Positions 44,308 through 56,904 of a stretch of 64,000 bases of DNA are shown here, in pieces. Source of the DNA: Chinchilla lanigera (Eukaryota > Chordata > Mammalia > Rodentia > Chinchillidae); NCBI RefSeq assembly GCF_000276665.1, contig NW_004955428.1, positions 25,329,820 to 25,393,819 of the forward strand, read 5' to 3'. A program made the translations under genes and the position numbers. Under the pieces are notes generated by a model. The model did no database searches, was not told the DNA's origin, and saw nothing but the letters and a program-made list of their open reading frames with translations. Each line of letters begins with the position of its first letter. Positions within the stretch are counted from its first letter, which is position 1.

Positions 44308-46556
44308 GTTACTGCTTCTTATATTCATGCCTTGGAGAAATCTTTTAATTACAATCCAGCTTCTGTTTTTAAGGGATTAAAAGAAAATATGGTGAATGAA
44401 TGAATGATGTATGGTGTTAGCTTATTAAAATGAATGTCTTAATTACTAGACAATGTAGTTTCTACTCATCTAGTTTTGCTTTATGCTCTGAACCACCTGT
44501 GAGATTTTGAATGAGGTCAGGACCTGTTAACATTATTCCACCAACCGGAGGAATTCTAGAAGTCTCCTATTCCAAATTTATTCTGCCTCCTGAACACTCA
44601 GATCTTGTTTCAGGTGTGGCTTTTCTGCAACTTTTGGGTTGTTCTTAAGTTTAGAACTGAATGATCAAAGCACCGGGTCATCTCAGAGAGAAAGAGACCT
44701 TAAACACAAATGGAAGGTAATGTAAAATATATGTGTTGTATACAGGACACTGCTTGGGTCTTCAATGGATGATTTTATCTTATGGTATCATGAATGAAGA
44801 CAGACTTAATTAGTGAGACAATTCTCAAAATGCAGGGAAATTCAGTGGTAATGGTGGGCAGGGGTTAGATTTCATCTGAAGTTTACTGCTCCTCTCCTGT
44901 CTGGAAATCTGAGCAACTGGCAAAATTCAGATTATCTGGCTGCTTAAGGGAAGTGTTTTTAATGTTGTCATCACTTTGCTACATAGCTAAATCTTCTACT
45001 GAAGTGATTCACTTCTGTTCACTTCTTTTCTATTTTACACTATCCTATCAGAAGATGGGTGACGGTAATTGACTTCAGGGTCCAAATTGAGTCTGGATTT
45101 AAGATAAAGAAGGAAGGCTGGGGTCAAGTTGCTCCTAGACAGAGGTAGAAGAGAAGCTTCAACCTGTGGACCTTGCCTGGATTTCAGTTGCAGGACAGGG
45201 AACCTTTGCTTTGGTTAAGTTGTTCTTGGAACTGGATCTCTTCAGAGTAGCCAGCATCCTTTGGAAAAGTAAAGACTACAGTATTTTGTAGAAATCTCTG
45301 TCTTGCTGAGACTTTTGCTTACAGCATAATTTCCACTGCTAGCAAACTCAAAATTTAGCATCACTCTAAACTAAAAGAGGAAAGAAAGAGAAAAAGTACC
45401 CCATATACAGACTGATCTTGAAGGTTAATTGTGGCATTTTTAAGTCAAGAGGATTTGATTATAAAAGAGCAGATTGTTGACTGGAAAATAAAAGGTCCAT
45501 CTGGTGGCCTGGAGGTCAAGTTCTTTATGCCTAATCCCAGCCATGCTTATATTTGTCTCGTAAAACAAATGTGTCTGAAGTCTCACTAGACTGCTTCAAC
45601 TAATTTATAGAAATAAGATTTGCACAGATGGCCAACTGTGATTGAAAATTTGTGACTGAATGATGTGAATTTATTTTTCACAGTACAGTGTATAGTCAAA
45701 CAAGTGTATTCACCAAACAAGAAAATTTAGTTCTGAAACGTCTTGCACTGTTGAGATATCTAGTTTTTATCTTTTAATCTTTATATTACTTAGTAAGATG
45801 AAAGAAAACTAAGCTGGAAATAATTCCCTTTTTTTATCTTTGGTGAAAGATTGAGTCTTCTGTACTTTCCATGTGATCAAACATTTAATGAGAATATTTC
45901 TTTCCATATTAAAATTTTCTACTCAGCACAGCAAGTTGCACAACTGTTTTATAGCCAAAAAGTTCAAGTAGCTACTGTGATTTGATTTAAATTTCTATTT
46001 GAATTAAAGTGCTGAAGACGTTTCACTTGTAGTTCCCCTTTCAGACAAATTGCTGGAACTTTCCTTTAAATGAACACAGATGTAAGAAAGAAAGTGGTTA
46101 TTGAAACCTAGTTCCAGGCTTACTATTAACACTGTGGAGCCCAAAGAATATGGTTATTTATCCTCTCTATGAGAACATGTCTAGGCTTTCTGGATCCTCT
46201 GAGTAAAAAAGGAAGCAATAAAATCCCAAGTGGACTGAATTATTTGAAGGGGGAAAATAGGTTATGTGAAAGAGGTTATGTGAGAGTACTCAAATATCTT
46301 TACCTGACCAAAAAAAATTTAAATGATCAAAGATGAATTTACTTTTGATACTACTAACTAAACAGTACTACCTCCATGCTTTGCTGGAGTCAAATTTAAA
46401 AGTTTATCTTTATTTTCTGCTGCACAAATCTGTAATACATTCCAGACTCCTTTAATCTTTTAGCCTGGCACTATTGTGTATTAATCAGCCAATCAGCATT
46501 TGTATGCAGAATCTTGTACAAAAGCTGAGGAATAAATAAGACGGCCCTTTCTCCAG

Positions 46557-46725
46557 ATAGTAGTTCTCAAATTTGAGTATGCGACAAAGCACCAAAAATA
46601 CTAGTTAACATACAGAGTTGTGTGTTCAACAAGTTATTCAGCTTCAAAATGTCTGAGTTTGAGCCTAGAAATCACTAGTAACTTAATGAGTATGTCAGGT
46701 TATTCTGATTAGAGTGCTAATAATA
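46557..46725 (+). mobile_element. MER5-type DNA transposon fragment
   Basis: It starts tagtagttctcaaatttgag and later has gttcaacaagttattcagc and a region ending ttctgattagagtgc, in the order of MER5 elements. Confidence 0.45.
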
Positions 46726-46759
46726 ATAAATTAAGAGCATTAATACACATGCTGGCACC

Positions 46760-46890
46760 TGCTGAACAGTCATTGTGTTCCTGGATGATGTATTTGACAT
46801 GTGTTATCTCGCGGAATCCTTAGTGCAGTTCCAAGTGTTACTTGGTAGTGTTTCCCCTATTTTACATGCATGTGCTGTACATAGCAGATT
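46760..46890 (-). mobile_element. MIR SINE fragment
   Basis: Reversed MIR order on the + strand: gacatgtgttatctcgcgga, then ttcccctattttacatgc. Confidence 0.5.
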
Positions 46891-46984
46891 CCAGTTGCTT
46901 GACTTGGAGAAAGAGCACTCCTAGGTATTCAAAGTTGACTTGGTGAAATAAGAAGTTGATAGGAAGGTGCATGGACAAATATGT

Positions 46985-47512
46985 GAATGTTTAAATTTTT
47001 AAAGTGTTAATACAGTAAAAGACACATGTACACTCGTCTCACTCAAAATGCTCCCCCTCACTTGTAACACACTTATCCCATCATTCTTGCCACTTTCCGA
47101 AACAGTTCTGGAAGTCTTCTTTCTTGAGTGTCTTTCTTTATGCTCTCTAGACTGCCTCAGTGTCCTGAATCCGTTCAAAACATTTACTTGTCATGGTCAT
47201 TTTGACTTTGAGGTTGACCCAGAAATCACATGGTACCATATCCAATGAATAAGGTGGATGAGGGCAAATCATAATGTCCCTAAAAGCCTACCTTTCCATT
47301 GAATGGCACTGGGAAGTCCATTCACTATGTATTTTATCACACCTTGTAAAGACACTCAGGAAAGAGGACTTCCAGAATTGCTTCAGAGAGTGGCAATACC
47401 AATGGGATAAGAGCATTTAAAGCAAGGGTAAGTATTTTGAGAGTGATCAGTGGCAATGTGTCTTATACCATAATAATTTTTTACATTTAAATATGTACCT
47501 TACTTTTTGATC
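46985..47512 (-). mobile_element. Palindromic mariner-derived transposon, copy 2
   Basis: Same structure as 33385-33900. The left arm (about 47035-47150) and the reverse complement of the right arm (about 47345-47460) match over long stretches. On the minus strand near 47262-47160 the frame reads HPPYSLDMVPCDFW, which is the mariner transposase HPPYSxDLAPCDF region, followed by FERIQDTEAV and then FRKWQE*WDKCV; on the + strand the right arm reads TLRKEDFQNCFREW. So the transposase 3' part is present twice, head-on. It has stops and no N-terminal domain. Confidence 0.82.
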
Positions 47513-47799
47513 AGCCCTTGTTTGATTTACCTCAAGGTAATAGTCTTAGTTTTTTAAGTGTCTCATTAATGACATGTTAATAACAGCATTGAATTAAGGC
47601 TTCAGAAAAAAATGTTTTGCAAAATTTGGACATGCATTTATTTATTCCGCTTGAAAACCATATTGACCATTTTTAAAAATGCAAAGGTTACTTGTATAAT
47701 GCATTTTTGTAATAAGATATTTGGCAAATTCATTTCATTTAAAGCACCCCCTAACTGCTCTTCCTTGCCAAAGATAAACACTCTTGATTTCCAATAATT

Positions 47800-49010
47800 G
47801 AAATAAATTTTTCCTACTTCTGAACTTTATATGAATGAAATTATTCTTTTTGTCTAGCTTATTTCAACATTGTGTTTGTGAAATTTTTCCAAGTTGTTGC
47901 CTGGGGATACAATTTGTTCCTTTCCATTATTGGATAGTGTTCCTTTGTTTAAACATACTGTAATTTATTTATCCATTCTAAGGTTGGTGAACCTTTGGGT
48001 AGTTTCCATTGTTGGGCTGTTATGAATAGTGCTGGCATAAACAGGCTTGTCTAAGTTCTGGGTGGACATGTATATGCATTTCTATTGACTATCTAGAAGG
48101 AAATGGAATTGCTGGATGGTAGGGATGTTTATGTTCAGGTTTTACAGGTAATGCCCAACAATTCTCAAAGTGATGCTACCAGTTTATGCTGTCACTAGCA
48201 ATTGTGTGGAAAGTTTCATTTGCTGTGCATCCTTGCCAAAAATTTTTTTTTTCATGTCAGTGTTTATGGTCATTGTACACTGGCTTAAATTTGCATTTCC
48301 CTGATAACTAATGTGGTTGAACGTCTTTATATTTTTATGCACCATTTCACTGTTCCCTCTTAAGAACTATTTATTCAGATATTTTTCATGCTTCTTCTTT
48401 AAATGATTGTCTTCTCCTTATAGACTTGTGGTAATTATTTGAATATTCTACTTCTTTGCCAGATACTTGTATTGTGAGTATCTTCTTCCATTCTGTGGTT
48501 TCTTTTTTATTTTTAATAGTGATTGTTTTGGTTTGGTTTGGTTTTGGTGAGTAGGTTTTAACTTTATTATAATCCAGTTTACATTCTTTTTCATTTTATG
48601 TTTTATTTAAGATATTTTAGTATAAGTCATCATGACAATAGTCTTTTTTCCCTAAAATTTTTATTATTTTCTTTTTACATTTCTATCTTCAATTTATCTT
48701 AAATTAATTTTTTAGTATGGTGTAAATCAGAGTTAGCTACCTTTTCCAAATGCACATCTCTTTGGTTTTCCCTGTCATGAAGAAGGTGAATTGCAGTACC
48801 ACATCTGAAGAATCTGATAAACGTCCATCCATGTATGGGCTGTTTCGGGGCCTATCTCGTTCCATTGGCTATCCATGTGTCAAGAGTACAGTCCTCTAGG
48901 TACTACAGCTTTGTAACATTGATATCTAGAATGGATACCCTCCTCCTTGTTCTTCAAAATTGCTGTGGCTGTTCTTTGCCAGTTTATTCATTTTAATAGG
49001 AAAGAAGAGA
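47800..49010 (-). mobile_element. Old L1 (L1M-type) 3' part, antisense to ARSJ
   Basis: On the + strand it shows the reversed order of an old L1 3' end: attatttatccattctaagg-like block, gggtagtttccattgttggg, tgaatagtgctggcataaac, ggaattgctggatggtaggg, caaaattgctgtggctgttc. Too diverged for any open frame. It may be several fragments. Confidence 0.65.
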
Positions 49011-50894
49011 TACAAGTGCGCAGATGCAAATAGTTTGGAAGATTGGGTTTGGGGGCTATAAAAGGTAATTTTGTTCTAAATTATCTTATTTTCCTAAGTA
49101 CTATATGTAAAATCATCAGCAGAGAATGAAGAGAGAGACAATACAAAATACTTTTCTAGGAGAGTGACAAAGTGAGTTGAGTAGAGAAATATGGTAAATA
49201 CACTGAGCACTAATGAAAGCCCACTTGAGACTTAGGGTCTTAAATTCTAACAGAGACAGTCACCACTGATTTGCTTTGCTCCTGCCAGGCTCAGTTGCTA
49301 GTGTGCAGGTGAAGCATAGCCAAGAGGTGGGCTTAGTTTGGCTTGCGGGGGCTTCCCAAATGAATTGAAGGGCGGAACAGAGATTTGAATGCAGACTGTG
49401 GGGGGATCAAAAGTGGATTAGAGTAATGTGAGAAATCTACAGTAAATTTGGAAACCTAAAAAGGTAGATAATAGTGATTGAGAAGTATATGCTTGTGACC
49501 AAAATATTGTAAGTAGGACAGTGTTGAAATGAGAAAAGAATAAGCGCCAAGGAAAGATGGAAGAAATCACCTTTGAAATGAGGAACGCAAGGTATTAGAA
49601 GGACGTGGTGTTAGATGATCATTCTCCTAGATCTCTAATATTCAGAATTATGAGAAAGATAGTTATGAAGAGAACAGTGGCCCGATGCTGGAGTCATCTA
49701 TGAATGAGGGACCAGGGAAGGACCTGGCATTGGTTAGAAGACTGTAACTGGAAAGCTAGTTGGTCTGTTGACTGTTGCCTTGCTCTTCACAAGAGGAAAT
49801 AGCAAAGATTTGGTTTTAATTATGACTAGTTTCTGGAGATTAACAAATCTCACAAGGAAGAGTCAGGTGAAGGTTAGGGCAACAAGGTTTAGAGAGTTCA
49901 TTTTGTGTCTGTGTACACGCCCCCGCTCCCCCCCCACACAGATTTCCCCTCAGCTCATAAAGTCAAGGTCAAGTATGCTCCTCCTTCCATACATTTCTTT
50001 TATTCGAGGTCTAGTTTTAAGTAGGATTCTACACCCAGAGAGTACTCAGTACAAGTTGCTAAGAGTTCACTCATTTATAAATAATTAATACTTATTTAGA
50101 AAAATAAATGTTCAGAAGAACTAGACATTTCCTTCAAGCCTTACTTCAACTTTGCAAAAATTAACATAACAAGGGGACAAGGCAGTTTTTACAGCATATA
50201 CCATATTTCATAAAGAATAGCTCAGTGGTCAAGATCATTCAACAGACAGGTGCCTGTTTCTGTCTGACCCTGTGAGTTTTCTGACAGTAGAATCGTAGTC
50301 AAGTAAGCTATTGGCACATCCTGATGATCAAAGTCCCCAATGTTAAGTGAGTCTTTTTAAAAAGGTGCCCTTTGAAATGAAGCCCTGTTCAGGTAATACT
50401 GTTGAGTTTCTTAAATAACTGTTCTCCAGGGTAGAAACGCATCCAAGTGCAGAGGGCTGAGAACATCTGGTTTCATACGGTGACTTTTCTCAGAGATCAA
50501 AATGGAGGACCCAGAGCCTTAGAGCTTTTAATATGAGTTCAGTATGAAAGCTCTTTTAAAGTTTGGTTTCATTCTATTCTTTTCCTATAGCAGTATTCTA
50601 GAATTAATTTTGATTTAATCTTTCCCTGTATTTTACTTTGATGTAGTTTGTTGACATATTCTTTTAGCACACTAATTATTAAGTGTTCCCAGTAGTGTCA
50701 CTTCATTAAGGCATCTATTTCTCCTTTGTGCTCTAAAAAGACTTCCTACCTTCGTTCTTTTACTCCCTCTCTTCCAATTCACCCAACACACTGCATTACT
50801 GAAACATGACTCGCATTACTTCAGCACCCTCAGAAAACACCCTCCTTTCTCCCCTATTGATGACCAAATAATGGGAAAAGAAATTAAGTTTTAC

Positions 50895-51110
50895 TGAGGT
50901 CCTTCATGTGCCACTTGCTTTTCAGACATACTGTCATTTGATCTTCATATCCACCCTGAAGGTAAGACATTTTTTATTATTTTGAAAATTATATATGAAA
51001 TATTAACAAATGCCCTCATTCCATGAATAGAATATAAAAATTTTAGTGGGATTATGAATTGGTAAAGATCATACAGCTTCTCTGATGCAGAATGGATATT
51101 TGAACGTAAA
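50895..51110 (-). mobile_element. MIR SINE
   Basis: Reversed MIR order on the + strand: catgtgccacttgctt, atttgatcttcatatccacc, cctgaaggtaagac, then gatcatacagcttctctgat. Confidence 0.6.
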
Positions 51111-51219
51111 CTTACGTAATTTCAACAAAACCCTTACTGTTTTCATCAAAACTTGTTGTGTTGCCTATAAAAATGGTAAGCATGTTTATCCTGTCTTCAA
51201 AGTTTAGCCTCTTACCTTC

Positions 51220-51640
51220 TCAGTCTGTGCTCCATAATCGAGCACAGTTTGGAGTTTCAGTGACACATCTTGACTCTTTTCTTTCTCACACTGTCCCCAC
51301 TCCTTAGAATTCACACCGTTTCTCTCTTTGCCTAAATGACAGCCAGTCATCAGACACAGCTAAAATACCACAGTCTCATACAGCTTTCCATCATTCCTTA
51401 GCCAGAAATAATTTATCTCAATGACGACCTTACATAATTCTTTCTCTAACTGCCTTATTAGGCATGATTTCTCACGTATTCATAGCTCTTACTAAACTGT
51501 CTACCTCCCTCACTGGTCCCCTGAGAAGCAAGACTTGGATTTATGATCTCAATAAATCTAACAGTACCCAATCCCATGTTTTCCACTAATAGGAACTAAA
51601 TAAGTGTGTGAACAACGAATGAATGAATAGATGAATAAAT
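51220..51640 (+). mobile_element. L2 LINE 3' end
   Basis: It follows the L2 3' order: tctgtgctccataatc, ttctttctcacactgtcccc, attcatagctcttactaaac, ctccctcactggtccc, and ends in the typical gaatgaatgaatag. Confidence 0.65.
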
Positions 51641-51734
51641 GGTTTTTTATTTCCCTCTAGCAGACAAGGTGACAGAGCAGAAATGACATAGAATTTATAG
51701 TGAGGAAGTATTAGTTACAGGGTTGATTTAACAA

Positions 51735-51830
51735 ACAGGTGACTGACTGTGACCTTGAATAAGTCATTTAATCTTTCTAAGACACATTGTTTTCTTCCGT
51801 AGAAAAAGAAAAATGCTATTATTTCCCTTT
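51735..51830 (+). mobile_element. MIR SINE core
   Basis: ctgactgtgaccttgaataa, gtcatttaatctttctaaga and attgttttcttccgtagaaa follow the MIR core order. Confidence 0.6.
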
Positions 51831-52624
51831 CCAACCTTAAAAGTTATTCCACTGATAGCTAGGAAAACATACGTGAAAATACTTAGAGAACTTTTACATA
51901 TTGTATAATTTTAAATAAAAATGATTTTATGTTACAGCTATATCTCCATACTTTTTAATTAATATGAATATTACAAGAACTGCTTATTTGTGCTTTTGCA
52001 AAGCTTTTGGTGAGCTCAAATATCTCTTTGCTGAAGCCAGCATCAACAAAAAGAGTTAAAACTGTTTCCTATATGTTTTCATTTTAGTGTTTTTATCTGG
52101 CAAATTTTTCCACATGATTCTGTTAGTTCTAAGCTGTCCAGGAAGGTGATTAGGGGTAGTGCTTTGTTTTGTTTTGTTTTGTTTTTTTAATTTGTGTACT
52201 TGCAGACTGTTCTAATTGTCTTTGTTTGTCATGCTTGCCAGAACCTGTTGGAACCCTGCAGAGCCTGGGACAAGTGAAATATGTAAATGGTCATGTTCAA
52301 AGTATAATGCTCAATGAGAAGAATGGAAAATAGGACAATGGAAAAGCCAGTGATTAGTCTTCAAATTCTTCCAATTAATAATTTTAAAATGTTTTATTGA
52401 ATAACAGCATATCTCATTGCTCTCTGAGTGCCAGCTCACCCCAGGGACCACCCCAAGTAGGTACACAAAAATAGTCTTGAATTAGTGCAGTGTTCCAGGA
52501 TTCAAGTGAATAAGACTTCATGTGCTCTGTGATTACTATTTTAGTGACTTCCTAAGTGAAGATACAGTGGTACCTAAATCTGCATTTACACTGTGCAATG
52601 GGGCCTGAGTGAGATTTCTACAAC

Positions 52625-52830
52625 ACAGTCCATATTTTGCCACTCTCTTGCCTAAAATTTTTAGCAACCTCCGTTTTCTGTAGACCCTGGGTTAATTCCT
52701 AAGAAGACCGTAAGGTCCTGCAAATTTCAGCCTCTGATAAGCTTTCACTACAATTTTCCTGACTTCTCCACTAACACCCCCTTTAGGTTATTGCTGCCAA
52801 GGAACTTGTCCTTTCCCACAGAGCTCAGCC
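52625..52830 (+). mobile_element. L2 LINE fragment
   Basis: gccactctcttgcctaaaat, tttagcaacctccgttttct, gggttaattcctaag and gtcctgcaaatttcagcctc correspond in order to the part of L2 upstream of its 3' end. Confidence 0.5.
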
Positions 52831-53175
52831 CCCTTACCCTTGGTTTCTTTCTAAAAAATGGTCAATTTTCATATATCATTGCTCATCAACTAAGATATTA
52901 TCCTACCATATTTAAAAGAATTAGGTGAACATAGATGTTCAGATTGGTAGCAACCTTAACAAATGTTCAAGTGTAATTGGAAACTACCATATACAGAGGA
53001 AGCAGTGGGTATTGTATTAAATATCTGGGCATAGCTACCAGTTCCCCACTCACAGTGAGCCTTCCTTGAGTTAGAGTCTGAGTTCCCACATCCAGTGAGA
53101 TGAATGAGAATTTAACAGACTGCTACCTTCTGGTGTAGTATTATTTTATCTTTATTTTATTTTAATTTTTGTCTT

Positions 53176-53316
53176 TGAGACAGGGTCTCACTATGCAGTT
53201 CAGGCTGGCCTTGAGCTCACTCTGTAGCACAGGCTGGTCTCGGACTCACAACTATCCTCCTGCCTCAGCCTCCTGAGTGCTGGGATTACAGTCGAGCACC
53301 TGGCCTGGTCCTCATT
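53176..53316 (-). mobile_element. B1 SINE
   Basis: Reversed B1: gagacagggtctcactatgc, ttcaggctggccttgagctc, caggctggtctcggactcac, ctgcctcagcctcctgagtg, ctgggattacagtcgagcac. It has the same internal duplication as the copy at 30571. Confidence 0.93.
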
Positions 53317-54066
53317 AAATGAAACTGGATTGGCAAAAGTCAGTGGAGCATTGTTAGGCATAGAATAAATGAGCAATACATTCTAGTTTTAGGTTTAACT
53401 GAATTCTTTGGGGATTTATTGTGAATAGAAAATCCAAAGTTTCAGCTACTTTTATAAACTTTTTCTGAAATAGGTATGTGGAGAGTCCTTACTAGAAATT
53501 GTGATAACACTGACAAGCCTTTGGGTTTACCTATAGGTAGGCAACCCACACCTTTTCCTCAGTGTAACAATTGTGACAACAAAAATAAGTGAGAGAATTA
53601 TAGCTCAAAGAGATGGTGCTTATCATTCTTTCCAATTTTATAACAATGATTGGGAGCCTGCTCTCACTAACAGAATCAATAATAAAATGTCTCTGCCGTA
53701 TTACTGAAACCAAATTATTTTTTTAAAAAACTTGACCTGGTGGGGAAATAAGCCAGAAAATAACCTCCAGGTCATTGTCCGCTTGCTGAGGAGATGCACT
53801 GCTATGCTTTCTCAGTACTTGATTGTCCTCAAGCCTGGTGGAGACCATAAAGGAGCTGGGAAGAGAATGGAAATGAACTGGCCCTTGTGTGTATGGGGAG
53901 GACCAATGTCCTCTGCACAGGGTCCACAGGCTTGGTAGGTATTGTTTGGAAACCTTCAGTACCTAAGAAAGTCCATCCAGCAGGTGGATATAGTCCCAAC
54001 ATCTGGAGTGGCAACTAGTACTTGAAATTATATTCATGCCCATAAATCTAAAATAGACATTCAGAA

Positions 54067-54678
54067 ATGCTCAGCAGTCCTTTTACCTTCCTTTATTATA
54101 TGTTCCATTCTTCAGAATTATTTCCAATTTTTTCTCATCTCTTCAGACTTCCAGTATCCCCTCATCACTCATTACCTTACTTTGGAATCCCACTGAAAGA
54201 TCACAAAAAGTTTTCTCTTTTGTATTACCAGTGCCAACTTTACCACCCTACCAGCTGTGTTTCTGCCTTGCTCCTCCCAGAATGTATTGAAGTGTGTCCA
54301 TCAGTGAAAGACCCAGCCTCCCTAAGCTCCTTCTTATGTCTTCTGGGACATAATTTCCATATTATTTTACCTTCCCTCCCATTTGTTACTGATATTTGTT
54401 CTCTACCAAATCATTTCTGTGTGTACATAAGTGATTTTCAATTCATTCTATCTAAAAATAAGCCAAAAGAACGTGAGCACCAGACTTGGCCCAACTTGTA
54501 TCTAGCAAAATTTCTTGAGTTATCTGCACATGCTAACCCCATTTCATTTATTAACCTATACCATAGTAATCATTCATGTAAATTTGATAGTAAACCTCTG
54601 TACTCAATTTCTACCACAAGTAATCTATACAATGGTTTTAATGAATCTAGAATTCATTGGATATATATATATATATAA
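54067..54678 (+). other. 203-codon open frame in intron, no recognised function
   Basis: From ATG 54067 the frame is open to a stop at 54676-54678, the longest open frame in the window outside repeats and the CpG island. The product would be rich in Ser, Leu, Phe, Pro and His (for example SSELFPIFSHLFRLPVSPHH), without signal peptide, domain or motif that I recognise. The + strand is pyrimidine-rich here, which lowers the number of stop codons, so chance is the leading explanation. It ends in a (TA)n run. Confidence 0.15.
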
Positions 54679-54710
54679 GAAGATAATTGGATATATATAA
54701 GAAGATAATC
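54660..54710. repeat. (TA)n and small duplication
   Basis: A TA run is followed by the block aagaagataat twice (ttggatatata...agaagataat). Confidence 0.85.
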
Positions 54711-55119
54711 CCATAATCCTTATTCTGAAGGAGTCAAAGAAAATTTTATTGTTGATTTAGTCTCTAAAACTATCTTCAGAGTTAAATATGTATTCTAGTA
54801 TTTGAAGACAGTGGGTTTTTAAAAGGGTAAGATGATATTAAATGTATTTGAATTGAGCAACTCAGACTCATCAAATTAAATTTTAATATGGTGTAGATAT
54901 TTTAGCACATTTGAAAGTATAAATTCAAACACTTGAAATCAATTTTTTACTTTGATTGCTGTTTGGTTGTCTTTTTAACCTGTAAAACCTAATTGCATAT
55001 TTTTCTAGCCAAAGGATTTAAAGTACTAAGAAATATATTTATGTATATTACTTTGTAACATAATCTTCCATTGACTTTATCTACATCTGTATCTCTATAT
55101 AGCTTTAAACCTCAGAATT

Positions 55120-55225
55120 CTGGGATAATCATTATTTATCCACATTTTACACTTGAAAAACTCAAGCTTAGAGAAGTCTGGTGTGGTAGCCAATGCCCCA
55201 CAGTAAGCAGAGAAGCTAGGATTCT
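55120..55225 (-). mobile_element. MIR SINE fragment
   Basis: Reversed MIR: attatttatccacattttac, gaaaaactcaagcttagaga, gctaggattctaattt. Confidence 0.55.
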
Positions 55226-55377
55226 AATTTCCACAGTGATTTTTGTATTACTGAGTTGACAGAATGGGTTTGGCAGATCTGAACAGCTTACTATTAGAGT
55301 AGAAAGCAGTATAAATGTTATTGAAGCAAACAACAATAAGTATAGTCATTCTAGAAAGCCAGATATTCATTTTCAAA

Positions 55378-55480
55378 CTGGCTTTACCATACAATTTTGG
55401 AAAGTTGAAGTAAGTTGTTGCTCTTCATTTGTTTCATATGCAAATCAGGTATGACAGTAATAGTTTACCTTTCAGAATTT
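55378..55480 (+). mobile_element. MIR SINE fragment
   Basis: ctggctttaccatacaattt, ttcatttgtttcatatgcaa and atgacagtaatagtttacct follow the MIR order. Weak. Confidence 0.45.
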
Positions 55481-55764
55481 CTTAGATTTCTTAAACCATT
55501 AAGAAAATACACTTTCTTAAAGTGAGTAACTAAATGCTTTAATGTTATTATCATACTGTCTTAAACATTAAACAAATGTATGTTTTATAAGGTATTTAAA
55601 CTAGATTTTCAATTTTATCTTGGTGGCTGTTTTTAAGCAACAGTTATCCATTTCTTATAAAATATTCTGACATTGAAAAGTTTTAATATTCTTTCCACAT
55701 ATATCTTACTGATTTTAACTGTTTAAGTATGAACAATCAGACATTTAGAACTGTAAGCAAGACA

Positions 55765-55915
55765 TAATAATCACAGGGAGAACTCATTAAAACATTATTG
55801 TTCCCACTCTGGAAGTTTTAGTGTAGAAAGTCAGGAATGGGACCTTCGATTTTGCATTTGTACTAAGTACTGTGGTGATGATAGAGTTGCTGACCTGGGG
55901 CTCACACTGCCTAAC
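55765..55915 (+). mobile_element. MER5-type DNA transposon fragment
   Basis: ataatcacagggagaactca, ttaaaacattattgttccca and gatgatagagttgctgacct follow the MER5 order. Confidence 0.5.
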
Positions 55916-56548
55916 TCTGCAACAGAGATCTGGTCTCTGGTATTCATCGCTGTTTATTACCATCTTTATCTCTCATCTTTCTACTGCCATTTATTTAACA
56001 CCTGTGATATGCACATAACTGTCTAAGTACTGTACAGGCAGCAAGTCAGTGGCTCATGTGTCTGCCTCAAACACTGCCTTGCTGGAGGTCTCACAGTTGC
56101 GTCTCTCAGAAGAGACAGGTATCCATTAAAGTGTGTCTGCTCTCTCATAATATGAGTGATAAAAAGAGTCCATTTTTGGACAAAGCAGTTGTTCAAGAGC
56201 AAAAAGCAACAGAATTTCTGAGAACTCAGTCATGTAATTAAAGGAACCAGGGATGTAAACATTTGGCATATTTCTCTTTTGAGCTTTTCTGTCACCATGC
56301 CAACTTGAAGTAAAGAGTCTCATTTAAATCAGAATGTTATGGCTTTGATCTAGTTTTCATTGGTTTGGGGATATATATACATTATTTTTAAATGCTATCA
56401 CCATTTGAATTAGATAAGAAGTTCCTGACCATAAATAGGGTTAATTGGATCTAAGATTTGCTAAAATTGTTCACTGATTTGTTTCTAAGAATAGAACTTT
56501 TTTGGATCTCTTCTCTGATGGACTTCTGAATGATCCCAGATCTCAAAA

Positions 56549-56619
56549 CAACAAAAAAAGTAATTAAAAATAAAGTTTTTGCAACAACAAAAAAGTAATT
56601 TAAAATAAAGTTTTTGCAA
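56549..56619 (+). repeat. Tandem duplication, 36 + 35 bp
   Basis: Two consecutive units (56549-56584 and 56585-56619) share caacaaaaaa, agtaatt and aaataaagtttttgcaa, with one base lost in the second and one substitution. Confidence 0.95.
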
Positions 56620-56852
56620 CCAATATTAATGTTATGACATTTAATTCTTACCACAAACCTATGACAGTGGTGAATATTATAATTTCTCAGTTTTATAAAG
56701 ATTCCAAAGATTAAATGGATATCCTTACAAATTCTATAAGAAAATCATACATTGACTAATTCTGAGTCTTCATGAAATTTTTCATTGCCAGCTAATGTTT
56801 TCTGAAATAATGCTTCTTGATTTAATTGGTCTTGTGTTTATTTTCCTAAAAT

Positions 56853-56904
56853 TCATCCATCCATCCATCCATCCATTCATTCATTCATTCATTTATTCAT
56901 TTGT
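56853..56904 (+). repeat. (ATCC)n-(ATTC)n microsatellite
   Basis: About five ATCC units pass into about six ATTC/ATTT units. Confidence 0.95.

Noticed and set aside
56853..56904. Regularly spaced repeats that could suggest a CRISPR-like array
   Set aside because: A plain four-base microsatellite in mammalian DNA; there are no spacers.
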